64,000 nt of DNA from Antitrichia curtipendula. Taxonomy: Eukaryota; Streptophyta; Bryopsida; Hypnales; Leucodontaceae. Where the stretch lies: the NCBI GenBank assembly GCA_951230915.1, contig OX579639.1, positions 3,100,001 to 3,164,000 of the forward strand, read 5' to 3'. This document shows positions 35,319-48,970 of the stretch, piece by piece. A model generated the notes under the pieces. That model was given only the letters and a program-made list of their open reading frames with translations, made no database searches and had not been told where the DNA came from. Each line of letters begins with the position of its first letter. Positions within the stretch are counted from its first letter, which is position 1. A program made the translations under genes and the position numbers.

Positions 35319-35788
35319 GTACCAACCTAATGGAGTGCCTCCCCCCCCCCCCAAAAGAACAATATAATATGCAAGACATAAAAAAATCCACCAAAAAAAA
35401 AAAAAAATGAAATAAATGGTTATTTATTTAGGATTTTTATTAATAACTATTAGTTATTAGCCTTAGGTTTGTGACATAGAATCTACCTCCAAAAGTAGGT
35501 AGCAAGGATAGACCTTATTTTTGATATTTTTGATAATTGGCAAGTTCAAATACCTCCAACAAATTCTTCATTCATATGGTCTTTACACCAACATCCTTGT
35601 TACATTCAATGTTGAAGTAAAAGGTTCCATTAATGTTTTGTCACTTCACTTCAGTGATTGAATTGACAAAGGCAAATACATAATAAAGGCAAATACTTGG
35701 TCCACTACATATAATTTAGGAACTTTGCACATCTAATTGCACATGAGCGCTATGCTGCTCATGAACTACCCTTAGTTGTGGTCTATGC

Positions 35789-38700
35789 TTATTCCAAGAC
35801 ATTTATGATTCCAGCTCGGACAAGGAGAAGCTTCAATTCATTGAAGCTGTAACTAGGTGCATGAATGAACTTGTCCTCAAAAATGTCCATTTTACAGAAG
35901 TACATAACAAGGTAGTATAAATGCTTGCAATTCACATATTGTTGACGTCCTCCTATGGCGGAGACAACCATATTCACAAAGTCCGGGCATGTACAGGCCG
36001 AAAACATGCCCACTGTAATTTGATAGACATTGGTGTTTGCCATTGACCCGGTCTCCAAAGATACTATAGCACCAAGGCCCGGAAAGGGAAGCAAGGTGAC
36101 GCCTAAGATTGTCCCTTTGATATTCCCCGCACTCTCCCACTTATTTTGTTGTTCAATTGTAGGTGCATTTGCAAGTCGACGGATGGTTTTGTTATTCCTC
36201 ACAGTCGGATACGCATCCGGGTTGAAAAGTGGCAATTGATCATACAAAACGGTCTCAAATATCTTTGACATTGTGAAGAGACGGCGGGGAGACATTGTCA
36301 ATCGCTCTTGTAGACAAAAGCCAGGATGTTGCAGCATCAATGTCTCTTCCCTATTTAGGTTCGTCCCTGTCAAAACAGGCCACACCTCTGGAACTTTTGG
36401 CCAATCGATGACCCAAGCCCACTTTGTTCCTTTGACACATCTTTCAATATCATCCCAACAAAACCAAAAGTCAGTCACCACCTCCCAACGGGTACCATAG
36501 TCCTCTTTTCTCCCGCAATAAGTTGGGGCAGGTCTTCTTTTTGGTCCCTTTGCAATTTTTGTTGTGCACTTCATATTTGATCCACGTTGTTGAGCTTGAC
36601 ATCTACTGTTGGATTTGTGATTGATCCTTGCTATATGCCACTTCGATGTATCACAGTCGCTCTCCAAGGCCTTTGTCATGTGATGCACTTCTGCATTTGT
36701 TTGCTTTGGGATTTCCACGCTTTTGGAAGACTCTCCTTCTGCCCTTGTGGATCGTGTTTGAACTCGACGTTGGGAGAAGTTCACTTTGTCTGGGCGATGT
36801 AAGTCTCCTTCCGAGCCAATAGGAAGATCTAATTTTCTCTTTGTACTTCCAAAGCCCTCCTCCCCTTCCAAATGAGGAATACGAGTCCCAACATTCTCAG
36901 CCCCAGATAAGGTATTCAATGCCTCTGCAATCTTCTTGGGATCTCCACTTTGCCTTGCGGCCCGCAACTTCAACTCCCCCTTTGATGGACCAGATCCAGA
37001 TGCGTGGCCCTTCAAATATGCCCGATAGTTTGTCATTTGCATCCATGCGCGAATACTATCGTCGCAAGTGGCATCAAACAAATTGTTCCCCCAATTTCCA
37101 GACAGCTGCAACCACTTGTTGTGAACGGTTTCCGATAAGTTGCAAGAAGGCATGTCTGCCATTTTGTCCAAACTCAAATCCTGTTAAATCATTTGATATC
37201 CCCGTTTAGTATACAAATACAATCTGCAACTTCATATAAAATGAGACATTCTAATTTCATATCCAAATTCAAATGTTAAAAATAAAAACTATATACTAAT
37301 AGATCTTTCCAAAACACCTTTTAGGATGAAAAGATGTTTTAGAAAGACCTGCTAGTATTTACATTTTAAATGCTTTTACAATTTAATCATCTTTCCACAA
37401 CACAAAAGAAATGAAAAATAATGAAAAAAATAAAATATATTGAAAAAATAAAATATGATAAAATAAAATACTTTAATTTAATGAAAAAAATTGAACAAGG
37501 AAAATTTGGACCTACCATTTGCATAAAGCCACCCCACTGCCTATAGCAAAAATGCCAGAATGCAAGCTAGTGCTCTAAGTGATGAAGAGCATCTTCTGTT
37601 GCAGCTCCGGATGAAAGCTCCATGATCGAATGGCAAGGTATCGTGTCTCTGCCTCTTCCGTAGTTGTCGAATCTTTGTATTGTTTGCACAATCGAGTATG
37701 TTGATGCTGTAAATCCTCCTTGATGTACTTTTGAGTGTGCTTTTGTAGAGAACTACTCCAATGTAACAAGCATGTCCTTTCACGCTTCACCATTTTGTCT
37801 TCTGCAGAACCAGTGCCATAAACAATGCGAACTGCATTCCAATTGGCCATGGCGCTGTCCGCCATGAAGCCTTTGAAGTTTGGATGATCGAGTCCACATC
37901 GAGATATGACTGCATTCAAGCACTTCCAAAACTGCACTTGAATCTCTGTATCCTCAGATTGCATATCACATACTGCAATAGTCATTACCTTCTTGTAACC
38001 AGGGTCATACACGTGGCACGCCATTGTTGTCCATTCTTTTACGTGCTTCACGTGGTCAAACATAACCCACGCATTTTGGAGGTCCCCTCTTGGTTGCATG
38101 CGCCTCACCAAGTCTACCCCGCTGCCCGGTCCCTCCGTTAGCATCTTGAATATGTACACCTTCTCCTTGCCTTGACCAGAAAAGACGCTATCATGTATGT
38201 ACTCAAACTTTGAGTCCTTCTTCATGGTCATGATGTTGTCGATTACACCTCCACGGTTGTTTGAACGAAAGGACGAAATTACGTTGCGTATGTTTGGACT
38301 GCTCAAGAATTGAAAGCGATCCATAACATCCTCCAATTGATCACCTCGTAGCATCTCCTTGGGTCCTTCTTTGTTGTGAAAGAGTTCGTTGCTTAAGAAT
38401 TGTTTGCTTGCAGCCAGAGCAATTGCAGAGTTGGTGGCCGTAGGTGTTTTGACCACCTCCTCTGCAATGAGACCAGAGATAGTCTCTGCTGAATCTCGGC
38501 ACATACCTTTGGCAATAGGATGTGTGTGGTCTCCCAAATGAATAGCTGCTCTAGTCATTTTGGAATTGCTGCCAAAGCAATAGTAGATCCTAGCATTGCA
38601 TACATTCAAATAGATAGGAGATGTTTTGCAAACCTTGCATACGAGAGTAGAATCCTTGGGAACACAATTGCCTATCGAAAATGGATAGGTAGTGCTACCA

Positions 38701-39674
38701 CTCCACTCCGTTTCATTTATCTTTGAAGATCTCTTCAAGTAATCACAATCTTGATTTGTACAAGCAAGATGGCCTGCACAAAATGACTTCCTGAACTTGA
38801 GGTGGTCATTGTTGTGAATGTTGGTCGTGACAAGTTTGCACCATGGATGACCATCGTACCGCTTGTCCATTCCCTCCAAGTTCCTTGCAGCCGATGAAGA
38901 AGCCGACGATCGACATGGAGGCAACTCAAATATGACATCCCCGTTGAACACTGGAGGTAGAAACTGTAATCGATGGTGTTGCATGCCTTCAAAATTGATT
39001 GTAGACAATTTGTTCCTAGAACGATGCACAGAAGAAAGTCTCTTCAAGCAATCTAGGATGGACACTTGGTCAATTGGATTTGGATGTAGTGGGGGTCGAG
39101 AGAAGCTTGAATTTGTGGGACTACAAGATGGAGTGTGAACCACATAACTACAAAAAGGCTTGACATCACTAGCTATTGGAGAAGGAGAACTCTGTGTGAG
39201 AGACGGTACATTTGGAGACTCTCCTTCTGATTCACTTGACAATAGAATGATGGGTTCTAGAATCTCTTTCTTCACAGAATATAGTATGCTATTTGACACA
39301 ACATGGTCACCGTCATTTGAAACAAGACTGCTAGACACTACTAGAGGCACGTATGGCATATCCACGGTAGATGTATCAGACTGACGATTGCGAATCTTAG
39401 TGGAAGCTACAAGAAGAGATAGAGGTAGTCCATAAACTCTAAAACTACCTTCATGAAGATACCAACAGTGTCCATCTTCTTCAATTGTCTTCAACACAGG
39501 CACAGATTCCTTCAATTCCAAGCTCTCTGACTTCAACTCTTCTTCAACATAGATGGATGATTCTAAAAAACAAAAACGAACATAGAGCAGGTGAGTGGAT
39601 ACTCTAGCTAGTCCTTCGTGGTTCAAAGGGAATACCAATGGCACTTCATGCCCGTCTGCTTTAATTGATGCCAT
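35789..39674 (-). pseudogene. MULE-type transposase (zinc finger, DDE core, SWIM), damaged
   Basis: The gene is read from the ATG at 39672-39674. Exon 1 runs to 37516, the intron is 37181-37515 (donor ATG|GTAGGT, acceptor TTTAACAG), and exon 2 is 37180-35789. The order is: a Ser-rich N-terminal part with an acidic SUMO-interacting-like motif (IILLSSESE, residues ~142-150); a Cys/His finger at ~299-389 (C..C..C ending DHTHP), like WRKY-GCM1 fingers of MULE proteins; and a transposase core at ~530-680 with candidate catalytic Asp in MFDHVKHV (~540) and FMADSAMANW (~606), plus CLLH (~635-638). Exon 2 ends with a SWIM finger, CTC..23 residues..CKH (about 35920-35995). Lesions: after SWSF the frame ends early at 37575. 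A one-base shift near 37616 re-enters a frame with GAATEDALHH and FWHF.YRQWGG, which itself holds a TAG at 37567-37569 before the splice donor. The family is certain as a DDE transposase, and the assignment to MULE rests on the SWIM finger and the element's ends. Confidence 0.85.
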
Positions 39675-40318
39675 TTCAAAACACTCAAGAAGACTATGAA
39701 TAATGAAGTAACTTAAGAAAAAGACTAAGTTTAGAAAAGATTGAACCATATATGATATTTGGAAACTGAAAGCATCATGAGCATTAGAGACGTGTCTCAA
39801 ATGTATTTGCAGCATAATCATGGACAATTACAGTTAAATAAACTAATGAATTTGAATTCAAATTGATCTTTAAGAATTCTATATTCAAATTAGTGTACTA
39901 GCATATATCAGAATACTATTAAATACAAGGACTCTTCTTAAATAGATTGGAGGCTTTATTAGAGATGGATCCACATCACTGAATAATGAGCCGTCACTAG
40001 CATGACTAAAAGGTCATGTTGCTAGGTGGAGAATTTTAAAGCAGCTATTTTTAATGAAATGGACATTAAAACTCGCTACGTCGGCGATGACAAATTTAAA
40101 AAGGACACCTTCACCTTGATTTGAATAGAAGTTAGGAAAAAGTGGTTTAATTATGTCAGAGACTCTCTCAATTGTTTTGATAACTGCACCAAGTGCCAAG
40201 TGGTTCTTCAAACTTCTTTTACAATGCAATTACTATATGTCGTACTTCTGAGAGTGCTATATAGTATTCTATATTTTAAGATGACCCTCACAGTTCATTG
40301 TGAAGTTTGTTAGTTTCC
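39675..40318. promoter_or_regulatory. Divergent promoter region of the Mutator-like element
   Basis: The 644-bp AT-rich spacer separates the start codons of the transposase (minus) and the cargo gene (plus). A TATATAG at 40258-40264 lies 55 bp before the cargo ATG. No equally clear TATA box was seen for the transposase side. The arrangement would let the two genes be switched on together. Confidence 0.45.
40258..40264 (+). promoter_or_regulatory. Candidate TATA box of the cargo gene
   Basis: TATATAG in GAGTGCTATATAGTATTC lies 55 bp upstream of the ATG at 40319-40321. In AT-rich DNA such a motif can arise by chance. Confidence 0.35.
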
Positions 40319-43116
40319 ATGTTCTTAGAGAATCAAAGCGTCATAGATTTGTATGATAATAGTACGAGGAAGAGGCGTAGAAGCAGGTCCTTTTTTTTTT
40401 CCTCGTTGAGGATACTAAAGAGATCTAGAATGAAAGGAAAGAAATTAGCGTCAAAGAGTAGGCAATCTAGTCCTGGAGACACTTGCAAGGTTCTTTGCTT
40501 TAGTGGGCAAGAGCGGGAAGAAACTATGATCACTTTTCAAAATACTTTAGAGACGCTTCACCAGGAGGCAATAGAGAGCGAGGGAAACCTCACCATTTCT
40601 TTGCAAGAAAGAATGCCACAGACTACAAATGTAAGCACTTCTTACCACTTCATCTTGCTAAGTCCATTACTAACCTACCTTCAATCACTTCATATGTTGT
40701 ATTAATATTTGAGGCATTCAATTAAAGTTTTGGTACATTCCAGTCAACCAACCTTGTTTAGGAATTGTTGTAGGACATCCCTAGCATAATATACACAATG
40801 GCCAGTGCATTCTGAAACCACTTTACTCCACTTTTATGTGATACTAGTGAGAAGTGATCCAAGGGAGGTATTTTTTGTCCTTCTTAGAACAAAATTGTAG
40901 ATGTTGATTGTTATTGGCATAGAATTTAGTTTAAGTTTTATGTTCAAATTGTTTGCTTGATTTATTTTGGTGAACTCATCATTATGATTATTAATTGGAA
41001 CTTTAATTTTTGAGTATATATTTGAGCATCAAATGCACATTCACTTACTTCTGCTAGAATCAACACATTGTCTTTCCAATAAGACAATCATATGATCAAA
41101 GGGTTTATTGTGTTTTCTTTCTTGCTAAATTTTACTTGAGTTTTTTAGATTGTTTTTTTAGTTTATGAGGCTTTTAAATTTGTTCTTGATATTGCAAATA
41201 TATGAGTCAAATCATAGTTGGCAACAATCTAATAGGTTTGATTCAAGGGTCACTATTTTGTCCTATCACCTTTGCAATATTAGAAGAAAATGGAACAATG
41301 TTCAAAAAATACAATTGAAGATAATTTTTTTCTATTTTTGTGCGAGTAAGTGAACAACTGAACATCTCTAAACTTCTATAACATTTTTTTGTTAACTAAA
41401 TGCTGACTGTGATATTGGACAGTCAAATTAAATGGATTATAGATAAAATTATAAATACACGCAATGGTGAATATTGTAAAAGATACACATTTATTGTAAT
41501 GCATTCAAAAGTTGACTCAATTGTTACAAACAATGGCAACCCCAAAACTTGGTGAATTGAAAAGAAAAACTTGTAAATTTCAAAAACTTCATGAACAACT
41601 TAATTGTTGTGAAATCCAAAATTGCTTCAATTGAATAAATTTCTCAAATCATTTGGTAGTAGCAATAGAATTTTGAAATCATAAAAGCTGTAAAAGTGAT
41701 ATTACAGAGGTGATTGCAAACTATTACTCTATTTCTGTAATATAACATTGTGTGAAAATATTATTTTTATATATGCATGATTGAAAAAAATTTTACAAAA
41801 TATTAAAATTAATTATTTCAAAGACTTATTGAAATCATTATCATGCATTCTATTCAAATATATCAAAATTTTACTAATATGTGATACAATGAATGTGTAG
41901 CATAGCAAGCATGAGCCCCTATTATTAATGGTAGCATTTGTGATATTACAGAGGGAGTTATGATTTTAGTAGTATGATTAGACTTCCTCTACTTTTGCAA
42001 TATTTAGGATATAATGCTTGGAGAGTGATAATTAGCACTTGCATTGTTTTTAGTGTATCTTATTCAAAATTGAAGAGATAAGGTATAGAAATAGACTCTT
42101 TGAATGGTCATCCTTGAAGCACAAAATGTCTCAATAGTCGTAGCTCTACCTTTGGTCATTTAGATATTTTGTGGTCAAGAGACAATCTATAGAAAGGATT
42201 TCTAGAGTCATATTTTAATTTGTTTTACTTCACTCAATAAAATTTAATTTTTTTTAAATTATTGCTAAGAAATTCCAAAAAGAATTCTCATTCCACTTCA
42301 TGAAAAAATTTCAAAATAATTTATTAGTATTAAAAGTTAAATTTACATTTATAAATCTGATTGAATTACAAAAACATCAAATAGTGTTTCAAAACTTTTG
42401 ACAATTAATCTTACATAAGTGTGTTACTTCATTTACTTGTACTACAGAATATAAATTTTTTGATTAACATTAATATAGAGGCACGCAAGAAAAATCTAAA
42501 ATAAAAGTGTGTTACATCTACCAAGCTTAGTAATGAAATTTTTTATTTAAAAATCCTTATCATGAGTTAAAGCCGTGCACTTCTTATCTACAATGCCCTA
42601 GATTTTAGATACATTGAAATTTGGTTGGCCGTATGTTGTGCATGCATCTGCTCGGTGTTGTTCCCGAGATTTTTGTATGGCGTTGATGGTTGGCGGCTTG
42701 GCGCTCAACCTCTTAATAACTACTACGCGTCTTTAATTACTCAAGGACCTAATACGCGTCTTTGCTCCTCCTCCCGGCCTGCTCCATTGACCCTTCACCA
42801 TCGCATCCTTGATCCGCATCCCTTGTGCAATATCTTGCTTCTATTTTTTTGATTTTGAGCTCTTCCATTGTATAAGATTGTGCAGGTTCACGCAAGAGTC
42901 ATGAGGACCACACGTAGCAAGGGGAAGGCCCAAGAGCAGGAGCAAGAGCAAGAGCAGAGAAAACAATTATGTGAGTATTTTTTACCACAGTTGCTATGAA
43001 ATTGTCATGAAGTGGAAAAGAAAAGTGATTGTGTGTTTGCAGTCAATTGCTGGTAGGAATAGGAAGCATAGTAATGCTCTTTTGAGCTTCAAATGATTGT
43101 CTTTTGGAGATTCCGT

Positions 43117-45645
43117 AAAGGCCCCACCAGATGATCTTTGGTCCCGAAGGTAGACCTTGAGATACCAATTCAAATATACATTTCTGAAAAGTGAGCAAGA
43201 GTCACGTTACTACATATTCAAAATCCGGACTTTTCATAGAGCTAAGGAATGGAATGTAGGGCTAAAGGATGCGAGTATTGTTATTTAGAACTTTGCAATT
43301 TGTAATGCGTGACTGTGACCAGTAAACATGTCCATGAAGTGCCGATTGTGAGCTTCTAGTCTACGTTTCTGTCTTGACTGTACGCCAGGCGGAACCCTCC
43401 TTAATGCACTAGAGCTATAGTATTTTGAGGTTTCTACTGCACTATAGGGTATAAGTAAGACAAAGGATGAGTATGTATATCACATTGTCGTACCTGTCCT
43501 CTCTTATCTTTTCTTCCAGGATCTGAAATATTCAGAAAAAGCACAAAACGTCTTGAATAAGAAAATGTTCCTCTGCGACGATTAGTCTCCTTTGTAAGGC
43601 CTTATTGAGCATCAAGCACGCTTTAGATATTACCATCACCCTCTCTTTTCTTATATCTCTCAATCGAGAAAGAGCCCTGGTGATCGGAAATAATATCAAC
43701 AATATTTATATGAAAGTCCACAACTGTTCAACTTAGCTTTGGTATCCTCTACATGGTCCAAGATACTCATTTTAGTGGGATTTGTGATTTTTTTCTAGCT
43801 CGAAGATGTTGTAGAACATTCTGAAGAGGGTGTTGTTGCCAATACGTTTGTGATTCTTTTCAGTGTAAAATTGGGGGAGTGACTGGGAGATCGTCTTTTC
43901 TACCAAAATGTTGAATCCACGTATAAGGCCTCAAAGTTCTCTTTGTATCAAATACAAACCCAGGACTCGCTCGTAGCCTTGATGATTGAAAACCAAAACA
44001 GCAAAGATTTAGAACAAGAAATAAACTTACTAGGAGATGACTCTCTCTCTTTCTCTCCGTAGATAACAACTGGGTGTAGACATGACCAACAATGTTGGAG
44101 GTGTACTTTCCTCCCCCGCACACAATACATCCAGTGTCATGAGGTCGGAAAAAAGCCTTCATGATTGTTATCAATGTTCACAACTTGACCAAAAGAGCGA
44201 GTAGTGATTGATGCAAATTAAAATTGATATCATGATTCCAAACAATTTGGATTCTCGATAAGTTGCTTGAGTCATAGCACTAGAAAATTAGTATCTTGGC
44301 TTCAATACTTGATAAACGTGTACAAAACTAATGAATCATTTGAACCTAACCATCTACACTTGATTCAAAACTTCCAGTCAATTTTTTTTGTTCTGGAGAT
44401 ACTAGAGGGAACCACTGAGAAGGCTTCGGTCCCAAATGGGGTATCAGAGCTCTAATTTGGTATCCCTAGAACTCAAAATTGTAGGCCCAACTTTTTGTCA
44501 TCGTTGAAATTTAGCTTCTTTCCAAAAGTGCATGGGGGCTTGGATATTTGTTGTTGTGCATTTGTTGTAGTCTAAACCTGCTTGAATTTCCGTTTTAAAG
44601 CTCATTTGCAGTTGCCCTCATAGATTTAGAATGTCAATCGTCACCTTCAGTGTCTCTCTGATTGCTATTGCGGAAGCTTGTAAATGTCAGAGCTCCCTCA
44701 GACTTTTGTACATTAATTTCTAGTAATTGGCTAAGTGTGATTCTAATTGCTTTTCATTTTGGCATAGAAGTCCACTTTTGGTTTACTATGGTCTTCTTTA
44801 AATTGTGATATAGTAGGAAGTCTACCTTGTAGATTCATAGGAAATCCTAAACCTATATATTTTAGCCATAGTTTAGGGTTTCATACATTGAATTAGCTGA
44901 AACTAATTGATCTGTCAATCCCACTGGAATGTGATACTCATCTCAAGAAATTCTTATCATCTTCACCATTGTTAATCAATTTTGACAGAGTGAGGAAAAT
45001 TTCAAATTCTTGGAATACCGTAGTAACCCCTCGGAAAGCCCTTTGGTCCCAAAGGGAGTATTATAACTTTGAACTGATATCCCTATTTCATGAAAAATGG
45101 TATGAAGCTGATGATTTTGAGTGTGGAAGAGTTTGTCATGATGAAGTGCCAATTGAAGTTAGCAATTGTCAACTACATGATTTTTGCAATTATTGAATCT
45201 TTGTCAATATTGATTGAAAGTGGTATAGTCAACAATTGCAGATTTTTGTTTTTATTGTACATGTAGTGATGCTTTTTTGTTGTAAGGTCAATATGGTTGA
45301 CTAGTGAATCGAATTTCTAATAATGAAAACTTTGAATTTTGTCACACAAATGATATTTTCTACAAGATTGATATTATTTTTAACACTTCTGGCGTTTTTG
45401 AATCTTGCATAATTACGGGTTGTCAAAAATTATGATTTTTGGTTTTATATTCTTGAAATTTGGGGATATAAGGCACACCTCCCACGAGGGCCTTCGGTTC
45501 CAAAAGGGGTCCTGAAGGTGGCTACTAGTATCCCTATTTAGAGTCACAAATTCCTACAGTGAACCAAAGAGACCTCCCAAGTGGGCCTTTGGTTCCGAAG
45601 GGAGTCTTGAAGGAGCACTTTGGTATCCCTATATTTTGAATGTCT
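43117..45645. repeat. Scattered ~55-bp motif, about five copies, in a cargo-gene intron
   Basis: Variants of GGCCTT.GGT.CC.AAGGG, often followed by GTATCCCTA, occur near 43130, 44425, 45035, 45485 and 45590. The core is close to a hairpin (CCCTTTGGTCCCAAAGGG). The copies are irregularly spaced and diverged, two of them only ~100 bp apart. They lie between recognisable exons, in the interval where one exon could not be found. The minus-strand open frame at 43860-44174 overlaps this interval and is not recognised. Confidence 0.55.
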
Positions 45646-48600
45646 TTTAGATAGTTGGTACACATTGATTTTTTGAATTCATTTTTTAAACTTGAAGTTG
45701 AATTTTATAATCATCAATTGGAGGTAAGTATGTAAAGAATATTTTGTGCATTCAATTATGCATATGAAAATATTGTAATCATTATACACTTCCTCTAACT
45801 CTATGTTCTTATGTCATTGTGAATTTGAATCTTGCAACCTGAGGTGGAATCACAAGAGCTTCTTCAAACTCAAAGTTCCCCTCTAGCAACTGAGGACATT
45901 GAGATTTCTTCTCCACCTCCAAATCATATTCCGAATACACCCATGGTGGTGAGTCTTGAAGATCAATTGGATGCTATTGATAGGCTGTGGGATTTTCTTG
46001 ATGTGCAAATGAGTAGTTCAAAGAAAGCCACCAAAAAAAAGAAGGATTGTCCAATATTTTCATCAGAGAGCTCTAGCACCAGAGATGCAAGGTTTGCTTA
46101 CTTTTCTAGAGACGATGAATTAGATGGATCGGTATCAAGTCCAATTTTTGAGTCTGAGGTAGAAAAGATTTGACAAGTAGGAAGTTATGGACAAATGAAT
46201 GAAAGTGATTAGACTTTCGGATTCAAAGCATTGATCAGTAGCTTGTATTTTTCTACATGATCAATAAATCTACTTTCTTAAAATTTAGTGACATTCAAAA
46301 ATTGTCATTCAAAATTTGAAGTATATGATAGAATATTAGATTTATACTTACTATTGTATACAAATTGCAACGTGACAGGTCACTTCTACTCCAGAAAATT
46401 CTACAATGGTTGATGTGATGGGTAGTCCTGGAACAGATGACACCGCTCAACCTGAGCTTGGTGGTGAGGAGGAAGAAGATGGAAATCAAATGGAAGTTGT
46501 GGAGTTTGGTGACGAGGAGGAGGACAAAATGACAGAAGATGAGCTTCACCGTTCCCAAAAAGTAGATTTAGTGGCAACTATTGCCAGCTTGAGGGCAAAG
46601 CCAGAGTCATTAACTCGTCTACGCATCCCCCTTTGCCGTATGGTTGCAATGCCTATGGTAAGGCCAACTCTCTCTTGCGATTTGGTAAAACTGGAGCAAG
46701 ATTTTGTTTGTGGATATCGTGAAGGATCATCAGTTTTCTACGTGTCTACTGCAAACGAGGAAGGAGAGAGCATCGAATGGACAACAAAGGAGAAAGAGGA
46801 GTGGGAGCCTCTTTGGAATGCAAAGAACGATAATTTCACAAAATACTTGGATTTACATGAAGAATTACGGCACATGAAGAACTTAAAGTTCTTTGTGTGC
46901 GATGGCAATCACCGTCTTCGAGCTTGGATGAACCACATCATCCGTTTGCATTCATTTGATATGAGGTGGCACTATGCGGTGGATTCAATCATATTGGAGA
47001 CAAAAGGACGTGTTGAAGTTGTCATGCAAATTATGCATGATATAAATAAGTAAGTTACAATTATTTTTTATAATATGTTTCATTTATTTCATATATCAGT
47101 TCATTTTTCATTAGCTTTGAACAATGATTATTCTTATTCATTTATTGAATATTTGAATGTTTTCTAATTTAATTGAAAAATTATGCAGGCAAACAGAGGA
47201 TTCTCACGTGAAGACAAACCTCGTGCACACCCTTTACCGTGTGCAAAAGTATGGTCTTCTACCTATGGAGAAGTTCAATGAATTGCTACGACCATCAGAA
47301 GTAAAGAAGTGTGGATCACAAGGTGCCCGCAGGACTTGGTATTCGATGCCAACTGACATATTTACGTCATTTGTATTTCGGGTAAGTGTAATTGTCTTTA
47401 TATTTTAATTTAAAGATTTATTAAATTGAATTATTGGCATTGACAATAAATTTGTTTTTATGTGTGTATGGTGCAGCAAGAAATTGCCTCTGCTGGTGAT
47501 GCGGCGGTTCGAACATACCACGAGACAACATCTGAAGAAGAAAAGACTGGTGAAGGTGTAGCCAATGCAATGAGAATGGCATCAAAGGGAAAGGCTGCAA
47601 AGTTAGACGCAAAGATGATGAAGTTGTTGGCAGTTGCAAACCCTACTCATGGTCCGGAGTTCTTGAAAGAGGTAATTGAATTTTGTGGATGAGACTAGTC
47701 ATTGGTATTGCATTTTTTTTGTTGTCTAATAAAACTCTAATGCCCAGGTGTAGAAACATTGGAGTTCAAATAGTAGTCCCGAGATGAATTTGGAGAAGCT
47801 CCAACTCGTGGCCACATGCAATACAACACCATACCATAAAGTCAAATTCCTCAAGTGGTGGAACCTTTTAGTACCATCTCGTGAAGCTCGGAAGTTTCCT
47901 CCCAAACCAGTTGGGGAGGACAAACTCACTGCCTTTTTGAATTGATGTGTATAGTATGCTGGGGTAAGCATTGTGATTTTAATTTTATTATATTCAAACA
48001 TTCAATTTCAATTATTAGTATGCTAATTATATTAAGTTCAAATAACTTTGGATTTTAACCAATTTTTGTATGTCTATAATGTTTAGGTGGAAGATGCTTC
48101 TAATGAACTCTTCGATACTGTCATCAAAAATGACTCCATTGTTTTGGACATGGACTCTCCTTTAGAACCTGAGACATTGATTGAGTATATCGAAGGTTGG
48201 AAGATGAAGATTTGGGATCACGATTTTGGATCAATCTTGAGAGGCAATGGCAACTTCAAAAAGTCTGATTCTTTTGCTGCCACGGATGGTGTGGACAAGT
48301 GGTGAAACGTGTGATCTTTCGGTGAGTTTTAAAATATTTTATTTCCTATGTATTTGAATTGAAGAGGGTTGAAATAGGAGATCTCTAATGTTCACATATT
48401 TCCACAGGTACTTTAAACATGAGTTGTTGTCAAAAAAGACAATCACGCGGGTGGATCTTCTTCCTTTTTTGGCTACATGGCAAGACCGTACTTCACCAGA
48501 TTTCATGTTCACGGCAAATCATCTTCGAGTGTGGACCACAGCTCATCTTAGCGGCGTTGCTTGGTACCTTGATTGCTCGGGAGGGTACGTTCATCCATCT

Positions 48601-48970
48601 GAGGTACGATTACATGACACTCTTGAGAAAATGGATGTGCAAGACATTCAGTCCAAGGAGTTTGATGGCATGGATGAAACGGCAAGAGAGAGGGCAATGC
48701 CAAACGTCAAATTGCTGTCAAGAAGAAGATTGATAAAGCAAAGGAAGAGCGTGAGAAGGCAACGGCAAGAGAAGTGGAGAAGAAATTGAAGGCGGCAAAG
48801 AAGGTAGCAGAAAAGGAGGAGAAGGGAAAGGAAAAAGGTAAGAAGAAGGTGGACGGAGATGTAGCAATTCCGGCATCATCTACGGTAGACCAAGCCTCTG
48901 AAATGCAACCCCGTTCTCAAACAAGGTTGAAGAGGAAGGTTGAATTGATGCAGTTGACTAAAAAAACAAT

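Noticed and set aside
36030..39384. Many + strand open frames between 36.0 and 39.4 kb
   Set aside because: They are antisense to the transposase exons, whose zinc-finger, DDE and SWIM motifs fix the minus strand as coding.
43860..44174. 104-aa minus-strand frame in a cargo-gene intron
   Set aside because: I recognise no family and see no splice or promoter support. A captured gene fragment is possible but cannot be shown.
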